Assembly: GCA_022385805.1 (NCBI GenBank)
Contig: MU277727.1
Location: forward strand, 62,001-126,000
Source of the DNA: Pilatotrama ljubarskyi
Lineage: Eukaryota; Basidiomycota; Agaricomycetes; Polyporales; Polyporaceae
Direction: 5' to 3'
DNA length: 64,000 bases
The notes below the pieces were generated by a model. It worked only from the letters and a program-made list of their open reading frames with translations. It was not told the DNA's origin and did not search any database. The position numbers and the translations under genes are program-made. Below are positions 1 through 11,069 of the stretch, one piece after another. The first letter of the stretch is position 1. Each line of letters opens with the position of its first letter.

Positions 1-491
1 CCTTCCTTGAACATCTGAATGATCTTCATACTCTCCCTCCGGTAGTGGTCCAACGAAACCTTATGCGTGAGCGTGTCCGGGTTATCCCAATATCCCGGCT
101 CCGCCTCGCCCTCCTTGAACGTCGCGACGTGCACGACGACGAGGTTTGGACAGCGTTTCTTCGCGTCGCGGATCTTATCCATGCGCGAGATGCCGTACTT
201 GCGCGCGGGGTAGTTCACGGCGATGAGCGAGTCCCACTGCTGCACGACGAGCGGCAGCGTGGGGTCAAGTCCGAGCCGCACCTGTTCACATGCCGCGTAG
301 AAGGCGTCGCTATCGCAGAGTGCGATGACGCGCAGCGGATCGCGCACGCCGAGGTTGTTCGATAGGAGGTGTCGGTAGGTGATGGTCGGGTTGAGGTCGT
401 CGAAGTCGTCCTCCGTTGCCTTGGCTTTCCCTTTCCAGTACGACTTCGAGGTTGGCTTCAATGAGGCGGCGGCGGTCCTGGGTGTAGCCAT
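1..491 (-). CDS. RAD30: DNA polymerase eta (Y-family), N-terminal part, cut by window edge
   Basis: Translesion DNA polymerase that copies past UV-type lesions in the nucleus. From the ATG at 491 the minus strand stays open without an intron to base 1, giving about 163 residues of the palm/finger region. The segment RVIALCDSDAFYAACEQVRL carries the metal-binding Asp and the steric-gate region typical of Y-family enzymes. It is followed by PLVVQQWDSLIAVNYPARKYGISR, seen here in shortened form as the VNYPARKYGI core found in Rad30/POLH. The roughly 40 residues before the catalytic motif are polar and fungus-like. The rest of the palm, the little finger and the C-terminal zinc finger/PIP region lie outside the window. 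Eta is preferred over kappa, iota or Rev1 because of the QQW...VNYPAR pattern. Confidence 0.85.
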   Translation of the reverse strand, partial: MATPRTAAASLKPTSKSYWKGKAKATEDDFDDLNPTITYRHLLSNNLGVRDPLRVIALCDSDAFYAACEQVRLGLDPTLPLVVQQWDSLIAVNYPARKYGISRMDKIRDAKKRCPNLVVVHVATFKEGEAEPGYWDNPDTLTHKVSLDHYRRESMKIIQMFKE

Positions 492-865
492 GGCTCTCTA
501 TTCCTTCTGTGTACGGCGCGCGCAGATGTTGCGGAACAGCGAATGTTCGGACATGGACGTTCAGATGAGACAAGCTCGAGCGCCTACGCCACTCCCGGCC
601 CTCGTTTCGCCACGCGCGTCGCGTCGCGTCCGCGTTCAGGCGTCACGTATTCCAGCTGCTGAGTCGGACTCGAGTCGAGCTCTGGCAGCAGCGCAGCGAC
701 ACATTCAATGCGGAATGCAACCGCATCACAAGAACTCATCCGACATATCTGAGTCCAATATGCATACGATTACAACATACAGTCCGAGACTTCTTCCTGA
801 TACATCCTCGCGCGCACACTGACAGCCGCCTGCTACTGGCACAGGGTAAGAGCTCGTGCATCACT
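492..865. other. intergenic region between two minus-strand genes
   Basis: This stretch should hold the promoter of the polymerase eta gene and the 3' end of the AIF-like gene. The reading frames here are short and lack coding-like features. I see no clear TATA box or repeat. Confidence 0.4.
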
Positions 866-3499
866 TCAAACAACCTTGGGCTTAGAGTTGACTGTGGCGA
901 TATCGACAGAGAACACGTCCTTCGTTCACCAGAGTGAGGCCATAGCCGTCCCGATAGCAACATAGGTACGTACCTTCCCTGCCTTGATTTCTGCAGCCGA
1001 GGGCATGAGGCCCAATCGGAGCAGTTCAGAGCCCTTGGTCACAGCCGGGTCTCGCTGCATGCTATCGACCACAGTCAATTTCTGAAGCAGGGTTCTCTCT
1101 AAGGTGATACTCACCTGGCCATGGCCACGATCTTGCCATCCTTCGCATAGTACGCGACGAACTACGCCCAAGCTTGAGCTATCATAGCAGGACTCGCAAA
1201 AAGCGTGAAGCTTACCTTCAGCTCTTCGGGGTTCCCGTCGATGATCACATCATCGTAACCTGCGCCTACACCACAGTAGCGCAATTGTTGACCCTCTGCA
1301 TACACCATTAACGAGACTGAGGTGTCATCAAACCATCACAATACTCACGAGCACTCCAGAAGACGGGTATCTTGACGAAGGGCTGGCCCTTGCCCTCCGC
1401 GATAGTCTTTCCGACGGCGCGACCTTGATTGCCAGCGACCTATGGCCGCTATCAGTTCTCATCTCGTCTCCACTTGGAGGGGTCATCGGCTTACGTTCCA
1501 GTGCTCGATCCTCCTCGGCTCGCCTGTGCCAGGCTGAGGGTACATGGCGATATCACCTAAGGTGCGCAGTAAGCTAGTGCGTGCAATGAGTCAGCTTGAG
1601 TCCGCGTACCGATGGCATAGACGTCATTGAATCCCTTCACCCGAAGGTACTCATCGACCTGCACAGCGCCAGTTTTGTCGACGACCTGCTCGAAGCCCTT
1701 GCTGCCCTTCAGGTACTCCGTAGCGGGGGCGACACCAACACCCATGACGATCACGTCCGCAGGGAGCGTCGTCGTCTGACCGGTGTTCGACGTAACGACG
1801 ACCGCGCCAGCTAAGGAAGGGTCGGATTCCGAAGCGACAATCTTCTCCACCTTGGACTGCATGTGGAACTTAACGCCCTTGGACTCGTGGAACTGGATAA
1901 CGCCAGATGAGCATGAGGACTGAGAGGATTCAATCGGCGGTATACTACTTTCTTGAGTCCGGCGCCGATCTCTTTGCCGAGGACAAGCTCGAAGGGGAAC
2001 TCTTCCTGGCCGACGACGTCGATGGAAGCAAGCTTGCGGGAAGTGACCGCAACCACAAGCTCCATGCTGATGAAGGATGAGCCAATGACCACAAGACGTT
2101 TGCCCTCCTTGACAGCTATCCGGGGGTAGCCAGCTTCAGCATAGCCAGCACGCATACACCGAGTAGTACCCGCGCACCTGCATCAATCTTCTTCGCATCT
2201 TCCACGCCTCTGAGAGTGAGCACGTTCGCGAGGTCCCTGCCTTCGATGGGCAGGCGGCGCGGTACACCTCCGGAAGCCAGGATTAGGATCTCGTAGGGCA
2301 CGCGTTCTTGTGTTGCGTCGATGATGACCTCCTTGGCATTCACGTCGACGCCAGTGACTTCTGTACCGGCGCGGAAGTCAACCCCGTATTTCGAGCGGAG
2401 GTCCGCCAGGGAGCGCCACTCGAGTTTGGAAGGGTCCGTGATGAGGGCTTTGCTCAGCTTCGTCCTGCATAGCTGGTGAGTTAGCAAAGCGTGATCATCT
2501 CACTAGCCATGGCTATATGCATCACCTGTCAATCGGGCTGTAGTGCTCCTTGGACAAGACCGTCACAGGTCCGTTGTATCCGTGCTGCAGATGCATCAGC
2601 TGAGTTCCTGGCCAGCAAAGCATAGGTAATATCTGACCTCCCTGAGGCTCTCGATGGCGTGGAAGGCACCGCTTCCGCCACCAACGATGACCACGCCCTT
2701 ACCCTGACCAACCGGGACGTTGCTTCCCGTAGCAAGGAGCTTCGGTTGCCGGGACTTGTTCGCACTCGTGGTGTTCGCAGGGTCAGCGGTAACGTTGATC
2801 TTGCCATTGGCAATTTCCGCCTTGAAGGTATGCAAGGCAGTAGGCGCAGGTGCGTCCTCTGTCAGCCGGATAGTGGATCAGCCCGGAGTGCAAGGCTCCG
2901 AGGCGGGGCCTACGCACCAATGTCGCCCGTGCAGACGTTGAAGCAAGCTATAGCGACAGGCTGTCATCAGCGAATGTCTTGGGGGTTGCAGAAATGCACA
3001 CAGGGCCGCAGTCCGCATGATACAGTCGGCTTACCTCCGTGCCAGGGACTACAAGCTCAGCTGTCAGTACCTGTGGAGTGCCGGTCAGACGTGGACTGAA
3101 ACACGTACCAGACTACACGGCCGTCCGCAGTGAGAACACCTTTAGCGAGCGGGGCTCCGTAGTGTGTGCAGAATGCGCTTGTCGCATGAATCTTGTCACC
3201 GAGACGAGAGAGGAGGACCTTGCCATCCTCGAAGGGCACCTCTTTCCTGTATGCGTATCGGTGATCGTGTCATGACATACGGTCACTCCGTGATTGGTCC
3301 CGTGGCGCGCATATTCACATGTCCAGCTCAAACAACAATCGCTGAACGCAAGCATAGCCAAGTGCCCGTACCTGAACTTGAAGCGCAGGCCATTTGCGCC
3401 ATCCACGCGGCATGTCAAACCTTGGAAACATGAAGACACTCACATCTCTCCATCCTTCAGTTCAGATGCATCAAGCACGGCAATCGTCTTCTGCGACAT
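866..3499 (-). CDS. Rieske-domain AIF-like FAD/NAD(P)H oxidoreductase (AIFM3 type)
   Basis: Flavoprotein oxidoreductase with an N-terminal Rieske [2Fe-2S] domain. Start ATG at 3499 (MSQKTIAVLDASELKDGEM). Splicing many short introns gives the Rieske ligands in CTHYGAPLAKG and, across two introns, CPWHGACFNVCTGDI, so both the C-x-H and C-x2-H boxes are complete. Next come the FAD-binding motif VVIVGGGSGAFHAIESLRE, an AIF-type segment (HGYNGPVTVLSKEHYSPIDR), the NAD(P)H-binding motif RLVVIGSSFISMELV, and the second FAD motif ending in YAIG near 1600. The last intron (about 902-979) is needed to reach the stop at 866; without it translation runs into an intronic stop. Homologues are linked to mitochondria and apoptosis, but the physiological substrate is not known. 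The N-terminus is short and shows no obvious mitochondrial presequence. Confidence 0.87.
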
Positions 3500-4020
3500 C
3501 CTTCGAACGGCGGTGAAGTTGTAGAGGGCTCTGGGAGATGGTGGTCGATGAGAGGAAAGCCAAGAGCTGATAAATCTCGAGTGCAGGACGCGGTGAGAGA
3601 GCAATCCAGGCATGTGTGTGCCGGCCACAGGCCGTCCGCCTTTCAAGCATCGCGAAACGCACAGTGGGAATGACGTCGTTCTCGCCCCGCCGGCCGCAGC
3701 AACCGGGGTACCGACCAATCAGACCGCCAGGATTATAGCGTCTACTGAACGCCCGAGGATTCGGCGGTGAACTTACTTGCATACCAAATCGGGATGCCCG
3801 GTGCCGCACGGAGTCTAATGTGACAGCCTAAACATTGCAAAGCCGCCTCTGACACGTCCAGCAGCATCAAGGGATGACCACGATGTGAAAACAGGACGGT
3901 TTTCCGTCCGAACACGGAGCTGCGGGACAGACCTAGCGTCAATCTCCTGCACATATAAGTTGTCATCTCAACTGTACGTCCACTCAGAAGCCCCGCCACC
4001 TAAGTTGCAGCAGCTCTACG
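3500..4020. promoter_or_regulatory. divergent promoter region
   Basis: About 520 bp separate the start codons of the Rieske-AIF gene (minus) and the AhpD-like gene (plus). No coding frame is supported. A shared bidirectional promoter is inferred from layout only. Confidence 0.35.
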
Positions 4021-5285
4021 ATGTCACTCACTGAGATTCCCTCCCACCTCCAGCCGCTCCTGACACTTCGTCATCCCAACCCACGGAAGCTGCCGCCGTT
4101 GCCGAAGCTGCAAGCGCTCTTCTCGCACACTCTACAAGATGCTAAAGCCAAGAAGGCAGAGAAGGCCTGGCTCACGCTCATCGTAAGCTATGAAATATTC
4201 ACTCATATGCTCATACCCTAGCTAATATTACCGCATATTACCGCATGGCACGATAGACGTCTACTCTTATGAGCGTAGATGTCCCAGACGCCGTGCCCTA
4301 CCTCTACCATTTTGTCACGAGAGACAATGTGGACAGTCATGCAACGCGGCGTAGCGTGCAAGAAGCTGCGGACAAGGCCGAGCTGATGCGGGAAGCCATG
4401 CTGAAGGGTATAATTTTTGTTGGCATGCCACGCGTATGTGCCTCCCCTTCTCCCCGTTGTCGAGGCTTGCCAGTATCTTGACTTGTTGCCACCGTCATGA
4501 TCACAGTCGATCCTATCCCTGGAGAGCTTGTACGGGGCCGTGGACGCAGATGTAAAGAACCACTTGCGGGAGCATTCGCTTAGGTACGTGTGGCTGGTTC
4601 GCATACCCGTGGTGTAGAGGCATCTGCTGAGAATGGTGACAATAGAGCGATGACACCGGCGAACATCGATGAGAGGCTAGCGCATGGTAAAGCGTTGATG
4701 GATTCCATATACCCCGAGGCGGCCGAAGATCGTGCTAGGTTGAGCACGTACCATCCGGACTTTTCAGGTATGTGTTTTCTACCGCCGAATCCGGGGCTGC
4801 TCCGACCATGTTCCTGCGCCGTTGCGGCGCAGACACATCGCCATCGCTGCCAGTGGCTGAACGATGTCCGCGCAAAATGGCAGGCCAGACAGCGGCCATC
4901 ACAGGCACAGAGCGCCCTTTCCTCCCTCCTCTAGACTGCGTGTTTCATACCAGATGCTTACTCTGCATGTACCGCAGACGTGGTCATACAGTCATACGCC
5001 GCAACTCTGGCCCCACTTCCGGGAGGAAACGCAGTGCGGGGCAATCTCGATCGCGCACTGACCTCTGTCGTCGGTGTCGCCTGTCTCCGCTCTGAAGGTG
5101 GCGTCGGGGAACTGCTGGACTCCCACTTCCTCGGGCTACTCAGGGCGCGGGACGTACCGGGGCTGACCCACGAGGACTACTGGGTCGCAAGCGACGAAGG
5201 TGCGGAGTGGGTTCTGCGCACCGTGGACGCCATTCTGGACGTCGTGAAGCCGGAGCTTGGGAAAGGCGGGGATTGCGGTGTGTAG
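4021..5285 (+). CDS. AhpD-like (carboxymuconolactone decarboxylase fold) protein
   Basis: All-alpha protein of the AhpD-like/CMD superfamily. Four introns are inferred: after LTLI, after MPR, after HSLR and after HPDFS. Joined exons give the family signature LMREAMLKGIIFVGMPRSI, then a helix with DERLAHGKALMDSIYPEA, then SDVVIQSYAATLAPLPGG and a C-terminal LLDSHFLGLLRARDVPGLTHED. Classical AhpD enzymes use a CxxC pair for peroxide reduction. Here the corresponding helix (TSVVGVACLRSEGG) has a single Cys, so thiol-peroxidase activity is doubtful. Fungal members of this group are mostly uncharacterised. The stop is at 5283-5285. Confidence 0.68.
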
Positions 5286-5646
5286 ATAACTTGGTTCAGG
5301 AAGGAGGTTGTTATGACCTCAAGGAGGTCTCCTTGATTAGCCCTACAGAGTCAGCCTCGTTTCAGCCTCAGCCAGTAGATGTACGATACTTACTCCGTGA
5401 CAGTATATACGTTTGATGAATATGATCTTGCCGTATTTATGCATCAGAGCTCTGTATGCGATGAGGGGAATCACATAACTTATGGCTTCGACAGTCAGAG
5501 TCCCGGAGAACAGGTGGCGTCACACTGAAGCACGCATTGTCATCCTGCAGGGCCAGGCTGGTGGCACGATGTGCACCTCTGCCAATGCCAGCGCAAGTGC
5601 GTCGTGTCGTTCAGAGAAGACGCCCGCATGCAGCAGACGCCCGCGG
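5286..5646. other. intergenic region, no gene seen
   Basis: Roughly 360 bp between the AhpD-like stop and the near-identical block. Weak similarity to the region beyond the inverted copy (around 23.4 kb) is visible just left of the block, with a shared GCATGCA(G/A)CAGACGC stretch. It then fades out. Confidence 0.35.
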
Positions 5647-5954
5647 CCCATGAGCAGAGGGAAGATCTGGGAGGGGGTCGTGGGAAGATCACCCTCGTAT
5701 GTGATATCGCGGTGTGAAGAGAGGAGGAGGAGGTCGTCCGCCACTCTCGTACTGCTTCTCTCGACCACGAATGGCAAGGACGGCCTCGCTCGCGCACTCC
5801 GACCAACAACGACATGCGTCCCTCACCGCACTATCGGACGTCCATAAATTCCAGGCAGAGATGGCTCGAATGGCATCCCCAACTTTCCCCACTTCCTGGC
5901 TGATCCTACGAGATGGATTGCCCTGTCGCCCACATCCCGTCCTCGAGCACTCAG
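5647..5954 (+). repeat. near-identical inverted block, copy A
   Basis: Aligned by eye to the reverse complement of 23082-23380, this block differs at four bases plus a 9-bp insertion just after the start codon. It covers the region upstream of the C2H2 gene and its first roughly 13 codons. Similarity drops abruptly on both sides. It has open frames on both strands, but near-identity at every codon position means these give no evidence of coding. Confidence 0.9.
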
Positions 5955-7166
5955 ATCTACGCTGTGCATGACCAGACGTACCTCTATGGGTACGCGGATG
6001 CGTGTGCGGATGAGAGACTCCAGCTCTCTGGGTCGTGCGGTCATACCGCCTCAGGCGAGAATGGTCCCGCGTACCCATTGCACCAGTACACGCCGCAACA
6101 CTACGACGCAGAGCTTTCTGGCAGCCAGTACGTGTTTTGTTCTTACTGCTAACATTGTTTTCGCTCATGTGGTGAACTCAGCTTGGCGGAACGGCGAGGA
6201 GTCTTCGATTGCAGCTCATACGATACCGCCTTTCCCATGCCGGTAGCGCCTGATGCCCCGGCCTACGACGTCTCTGCGATCTTTACTGCTCCCCCTTCAC
6301 CCTATGACCGGTGGCATGCGCAGCTCCTTGAGCTTTCCTACGCCTCGGAGTCATTGCCAAACGGTACCGCATGTGCGCCTCAGCACGGGCAAATCGGGTA
6401 CCCTGCTGCACCACATTCGTCTCATGCCACTGCGCCACCCGATCCGCGTTACTCTCCCGGTTCAGTACTCGCGTCACTCTCCAGTTCTCCTTGTATTGAT
6501 GAGACGACGTCGTGGACTACAACGCAGCCGTTCCCCCATTTCCCTCCCAGCACGTTCGCCTCGTCCTCGTTCGCGACCCAGGGTTTCGCCATCGGGGTGT
6601 ATGCTGGCGCCCTTGAGAGCCCTTCAGTGCCTTCACCGACCCCCAGAAGCCCTGACAGCCTCTATTCCGCCCCCTCCCCGTCATCCCGCGATTCCTCAGC
6701 GGCACCCCAATCTCGTCGGACGGACGGGAAAAGCGTATCTACCACGCCGCGTCGCAACGCTGTCGTCCACCCCTCTACTTCCCGTCTCTCCCTGAGTTCC
6801 CCCGCGGACAAGTACAAGTGCCCGTACTGCGACTACGTCCAACGCAGTGGACTCGGCTCGCAGCTGAAGCGACACATCAAGACGCACACGCGCCCAGTCG
6901 ACACGGACGACCAGCCATGGGTCTGCTGCGGGGTGCCGCTGGGCGACGCGCAGAGGTACGGGGTACCGCAGGCGTCGGGCGACCCAGTCGAATACGAGGG
7001 GATGTTGTTTGTGGGCGGGTGCGGGAAGGCGTTCAGCAGGCGTGATGCGCTTAAGAGGCATCTGCGGAGGAATTTGGGCAGGTGCTTTGGGGATTCCCTT
7101 GGGCCGTGGTTGAGGGGTAACAAGGACGGTGGTGCTCCTGAAGAGCGCGTCGATAAACGGGACTGA
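5913..7166 (+). CDS. C2H2 zinc-finger protein, putative transcription factor (copy A)
   Basis: Two exons (5913-6127 and 6182-7166, intron 54 nt) encode about 400 residues. The N-terminal two thirds are rich in Ser, Pro and Thr and look disordered. The C-terminal domain has a first finger CPYCDYVQRSGLGSQLKRH followed by IKTH. It then has WVCCGVPLGDAQRYG and a second, atypical finger in FVGGCGKAFSRRDALKRHLRR ending in a Cys instead of a second His. This layout is common in basidiomycete C2H2 proteins of unknown target. DNA binding in the nucleus is inferred. The intron position and phase match copy B (21884-23114), which fixes the start: both begin with MD followed by PSSSTQ. The proteins have diverged widely outside the fingers. 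Confidence 0.8.
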
Positions 7167-7464
7167 CAGTAGCATCCTTGCATTTGCTAGGGACTTCAGC
7201 ATGGGACAATCGTTTATACCAATGTGTCACCAGAGTCTTGTCTCTCGGAATCTTTTGACCACTTTTCGTGCAGTAAAGGGTCTCAACGGCTGCAAACGCG
7301 GCCTCCTTTCTGTTCTACAACAAGCCGTTACGTGGGAGAAGGGGATAAGACCTACCACAGCAGCCGACCATCTGAGCAGATCTTTCTGGTTTATGTCGGT
7401 TCCAAGTTGGCCGCATCCGGTGATGATACAACACTAGAGACGGCCAAACGTAGGATAAATATGA

Positions 7465-8388
7465 TCAAGGATGTGTATCTGCCCAAGGAATATCTTCTAC
7501 TGTCCGCTTACCCGAGACAACGTCCGCGAGCCAATTTGCAATCCAGCCCTCGTCATCATGTAACTGATCTGCCATCCGCCACATCTCGACCGTATGGGCG
7601 GCATCCTCTATCCGCTGGTCGACCTCAAGTTCCGCGCAAAGCCCGTCATCATCCACGTCGAGGTAGCCTCCTTCAAGCCCGTATAGGTTGTACCCGATTA
7701 GCTCTGAGAGGTCCGACTCGAGCGTGATGCGGGTGGGACTGTATCGCGGATACGAGCGCATCATGCGCAACGTCGATGCGTATACTGCGGCGGGCTTCGG
7801 GACGAGGACCGTCTCGCAAAGGGGATGCGGGAGGGAGGTCAGGCGCGGTTGTGGCTCGAGGTCTGCGGGAGAGTACGCCGCCATGCTGGCCGGATATAGG
7901 ACGAGATGCTGGGCGAGCGCCACTGATGTGGACTGGGTTACTCGGTACATGCTCGCTTTGGCGTAGAAATCGCCGCCAGTTTGAAGCAGCAGCGAAGGGG
8001 GGATAGACCGCGGAAGGCCCTGTTCTTCTTCGACGACCTTAAAAGCGAGCTGGAGCTGCTCATCGGGCACGAGGTAGTGGTAGTCCTAATAGATGGCGGA
8101 CATTAGCGATCGGTCGTTGCGAAGTCAACTGAACCATACCTTGACCATGAGTGGTACGCCCATGCGCCTGTACAGAAGGGACTTCCACTCGATGAGCTCG
8201 ACGCCAACTTGCTGAAGGGCTCTCAGAGCCTTGTCGACCAGCTCCTCCGGCGAGAAGTCGTGGATGTTTGAGGCTGATGCGGCATAGGGGTGGGCGTTTC
8301 GATACTCGTTCGCGGGCTTCGTAAGTCGTATTGGGTAGAGAGGTTGGGAAGAGAGCTCGTCGACGGCGATCGTCAAGGTAGGCGACAT
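7465..8388 (-). CDS. uncharacterised protein
   Basis: Start at 8388 (MSPTLTIAVDELSSQPLYPI). One intron lies after PLMVK and the second exon begins DYHYLVPDEQLQLAF. It runs to the stop at 7465, ending ...TVEDIPWADTHP, for about 289 residues. No transmembrane segment, signal peptide or recognised catalytic motif is visible. The patterns YHYLVPDEQL and ETVLVPKPAAVYASTLRMM resemble a family of fungal hypothetical proteins, but I cannot assign a function. It is divergent from the nucleotidyltransferase-like gene at 8706, with about 317 bp between starts, which may be a shared promoter. An upstream exon is possible, since the frame stays open beyond 8388. Confidence 0.6.
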
Positions 8389-8705
8389 GGCATACACAGC
8401 GGTGACTTTCTGCGGGAGTGGTGGTTGGAGAGAAAGGCCTACTGGACGGCTTTGGAAGCAGCACGGAGCTTGTACGAACGAGGCGGAGCAAAGGTGACAG
8501 AAAGGGAAAGGCGCCCTGACCACGAGTCAGGTCTGGGAGAAGCTCCGGACCGAGCCGGAGCCGGCGGCATGTTGAGAAAGGAGACCCCTGACAGCGCGTG
8601 GGACGACTGAATGCGGTTTAGCACAGGCGCCTTTCCCTTCCCCACACAGCATCATCATCCGCTGAAGCTCCGCGCAAACGCATCGCGGACGCTTTGGCTC
8701 TGCCC

Positions 8706-9696
8706 ATGCGTTCGTTGACCGCCTACACCGTGAGTCTCCTTCATCCGGCCGCGCCCCAGATGCCTCCCCCCATCTCAGTCTCAACGAACCAACAGGACCA
8801 TCTCAATGCTGCGAAGGCCCTCTCGGCTCATCTCAACAGCCTGGGAGCCCGGCACGCCTATATAGGCGGGTTCGCCTTGGCGATGATTGGGAGCATCCGC
8901 TCAACAGAGATGAGTATCTATACTCTAACGCATATCCGTGGCAACCCCATTTGAAGGTTGGGAGCATCAGCCTAACCTCGCACTTCTTCCACGACATAGA
9001 TGTCCTGATACAGGATAAGCCCGAGAATATCAAGGACTTGCGAGAGACCCTCATAAACCTCGACCCTCGCCGCTTTGCAGAAGTAGGAGGTATCAGATTC
9101 TACTACGTGACTCAGGTATGTGCCATCACTCTTGTAACCGCATCGCGAGTCTGACAAGTTGCCATGGTCCAGGACGTGGATGGGCGCCTGGTGCGCGAGG
9201 AACTGGTTCGAAACAGCGTCAACAACGTTCTCGTCGAGACCTTACCCACCGGCGGCTGGGGCTTGCCCCTCGCCATCGTGTCGACTTTCACAGTCGGCGA
9301 AGTAGGCAAGTATGACTCACAGACGGATGGTCGCACGTTCTGACGTCCCTGTAAGGCATCGACATACTGCATCCTTCCGTCCTAATCCTAACGAAGTTCA
9401 ACCGGTGGTCCCTCGATTACACCTCGACGCGTCCCAAGACCGTTCGGAAGGTTGCGTCCGATCGCGGAGACATCAGGTTCCTCGTCAAGTGGCTCGCGGA
9501 GAATGGTGAACAGATTCATTTCGACGAGTACAAGGGCAAGACCAGGCCACAACTTCTCACTATGATCCGCAAGTACCACGATAAGTATCACGATGACATG
9601 GAACACATGATCATGCTCCGAAGCACTATGCCCGACGACTGGCACGACATGCTCGCTCTCCCTGAGCCCGAAGTCGAGTCGAGGGTCCCGCCATAA
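8706..9696 (+). CDS. nucleotidyltransferase-fold-like protein
   Basis: Exon 1 starts at 8706 (a second ATG at 8760 is possible) and contains HAYIGGFALAMIGSIRSTE. This resembles the glycine-rich strand plus R-x-T of MNT-type nucleotidyltransferases. Intron 8914-8999 joins it to VLIQDKPENIKDLRETL. A third exon holds DVDGRLVRELVRNSVNNVLV. The next intron (9306-9355) appears to be GC-AG with donor GCAAGT and joins VGE to VGIDILHPSVLILTKFNRW. The stop is at 9694-9696. The only canonical junction at 8914-8999 gives TEMNVLI rather than the expected TE-D-I-D-VLI, so the catalytic aspartates may be missing. Function unknown; a non-catalytic relative is one possibility. Confidence 0.55.
9306..9355 (+). 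other. probable GC-AG intron
   Basis: A 50-nt intron with donor GCAAGT, the consensus of the rare GC-AG class, and acceptor TGTAAG. Removing it restores VGIDILHPSV in frame. No GT donor nearby gives an open frame that fits as well. Confidence 0.6.
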
Positions 9697-11069
9697 GGCC
9701 TCCACCAAAGATGCACACGGTATACTCCTCCTTCAACGGCAGGTACGTACATAAAACCTATCAATATTTGGTAGCTTGCTGATCTATTTATAGCCATGAC
9801 ACTACCCCTAACACTCTGCCATCCTACCCACGAGGATCGCTGCAGTCCGTGCGTAGTCCGTCGTCGTACCGCCGCAGCCCCTTGCAGGCGCCCCTCCGCC
9901 CATCAGCCACAAGCGTGCCAGGCTCTTTGTCGCTGGCGGGCAGTGGGTGACGATATGAGCACGTAGGCCTGGCCTTATGGATCCTGTCGGGCACGGTCAA
10001 GCCAGCGCGCAGCATCATGCATGAGCTCGGATGTACTGCTGGTACTCATGTATCGTCCCGCTATTCTCTCACTGAATGCAACCCGCTTGACGGGCTCGTT
10101 GAGACGAATCCTGTGACTCGTATATCAACAGTCGTGGTCAAGGTTCGTTCAGTCGTTCCTTGCCCTCGTCAAGTCTGGCTTCGTAGTGGTCTTTCTGAGA
10201 GCCTCGCCCACGAAACACATACTCTACGTGCGCCAGAACCAAAGTACAGTCATGCGCCAGGCAACAGGGACGGGTTCAGGCGTCGTGTAACGTCATCGCG
10301 CGACAGCGCAGATTGTTCTGACGAGGCCATCAGTAGGCCTTATCACCGCACTTGAACTACTTCATATCGGGACCTGACAAACTGTACCATCACTATCAGT
10401 TCTCGGGCTTCCTGTGCGCCTCGCTGTCCGGCATGACGGTTGTGCTTTCGCTCGATGGCGTTGCAAGCCCTTTGGCGAGGTCGGTCTTGCGGACTGTCCT
10501 CGCCGCGGACATCATACAGAGCCTGTACATGGTTGGTTTCCGTATTGCTTCGTACGTCTCGAGAACCCGTCGCAGCCGCTCACGATGCTGTTTTGCAGCC
10601 AATAAGGACGCCTAGAAGTAAGCTATAGGACTCACGCGGGCCCGAGATCATACAGGCGACGTCTTCAATACCTGTATAGGTTGACGTACTCCCTGCGCGT
10701 CGGCGTGTCTAACTACCTTCTTCCATAGACGCTCGGGCTCTGATCCCGTCTAGGCTGCATCTCGACCGATAAAGCAGTTCGCAAACTCTACACTCGCGCC
10801 TCGGCGGGAGATAAAGCATTTCTGATACCACCAGCGTAGCGACCCATGGCCTCGCGCCCGCATGGCGACGTCAAGAAGCACACTGGCAAGGACGCTCGTG
10901 CGGTGGGCCGGCGGTGCGATCGTACCTGCGGGTAACGTACGCGCCTCTCTGATGAGCTTCTCTGCCACCGCTCGCCCATAAAACGGAGAGCAGCGTCGAC
11001 GTTGACTCTTCGTGGTGCGGAGACCCGTCTCTTTCCCCACACACGCACGCACTCCTCGCCCAGTCCAGG
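9697..11069. other. 1.4-kb region without a supported gene
   Basis: Only short frames in mixed phases are present, with no recognisable protein. The last 100 bp hold the likely sedolisin promoter: an AT-rich CATAAAAC at about 10977, then a pyrimidine-rich leader with CACACACG-type repeats up to the ATG at 11070. Confidence 0.35.

Noticed and set aside
5714..5971. Short frames conserved between the two inverted blocks (5.7 kb and 23.2 kb)
   Set aside because: The DNA is nearly identical at all positions, so frame conservation carries no information on coding.
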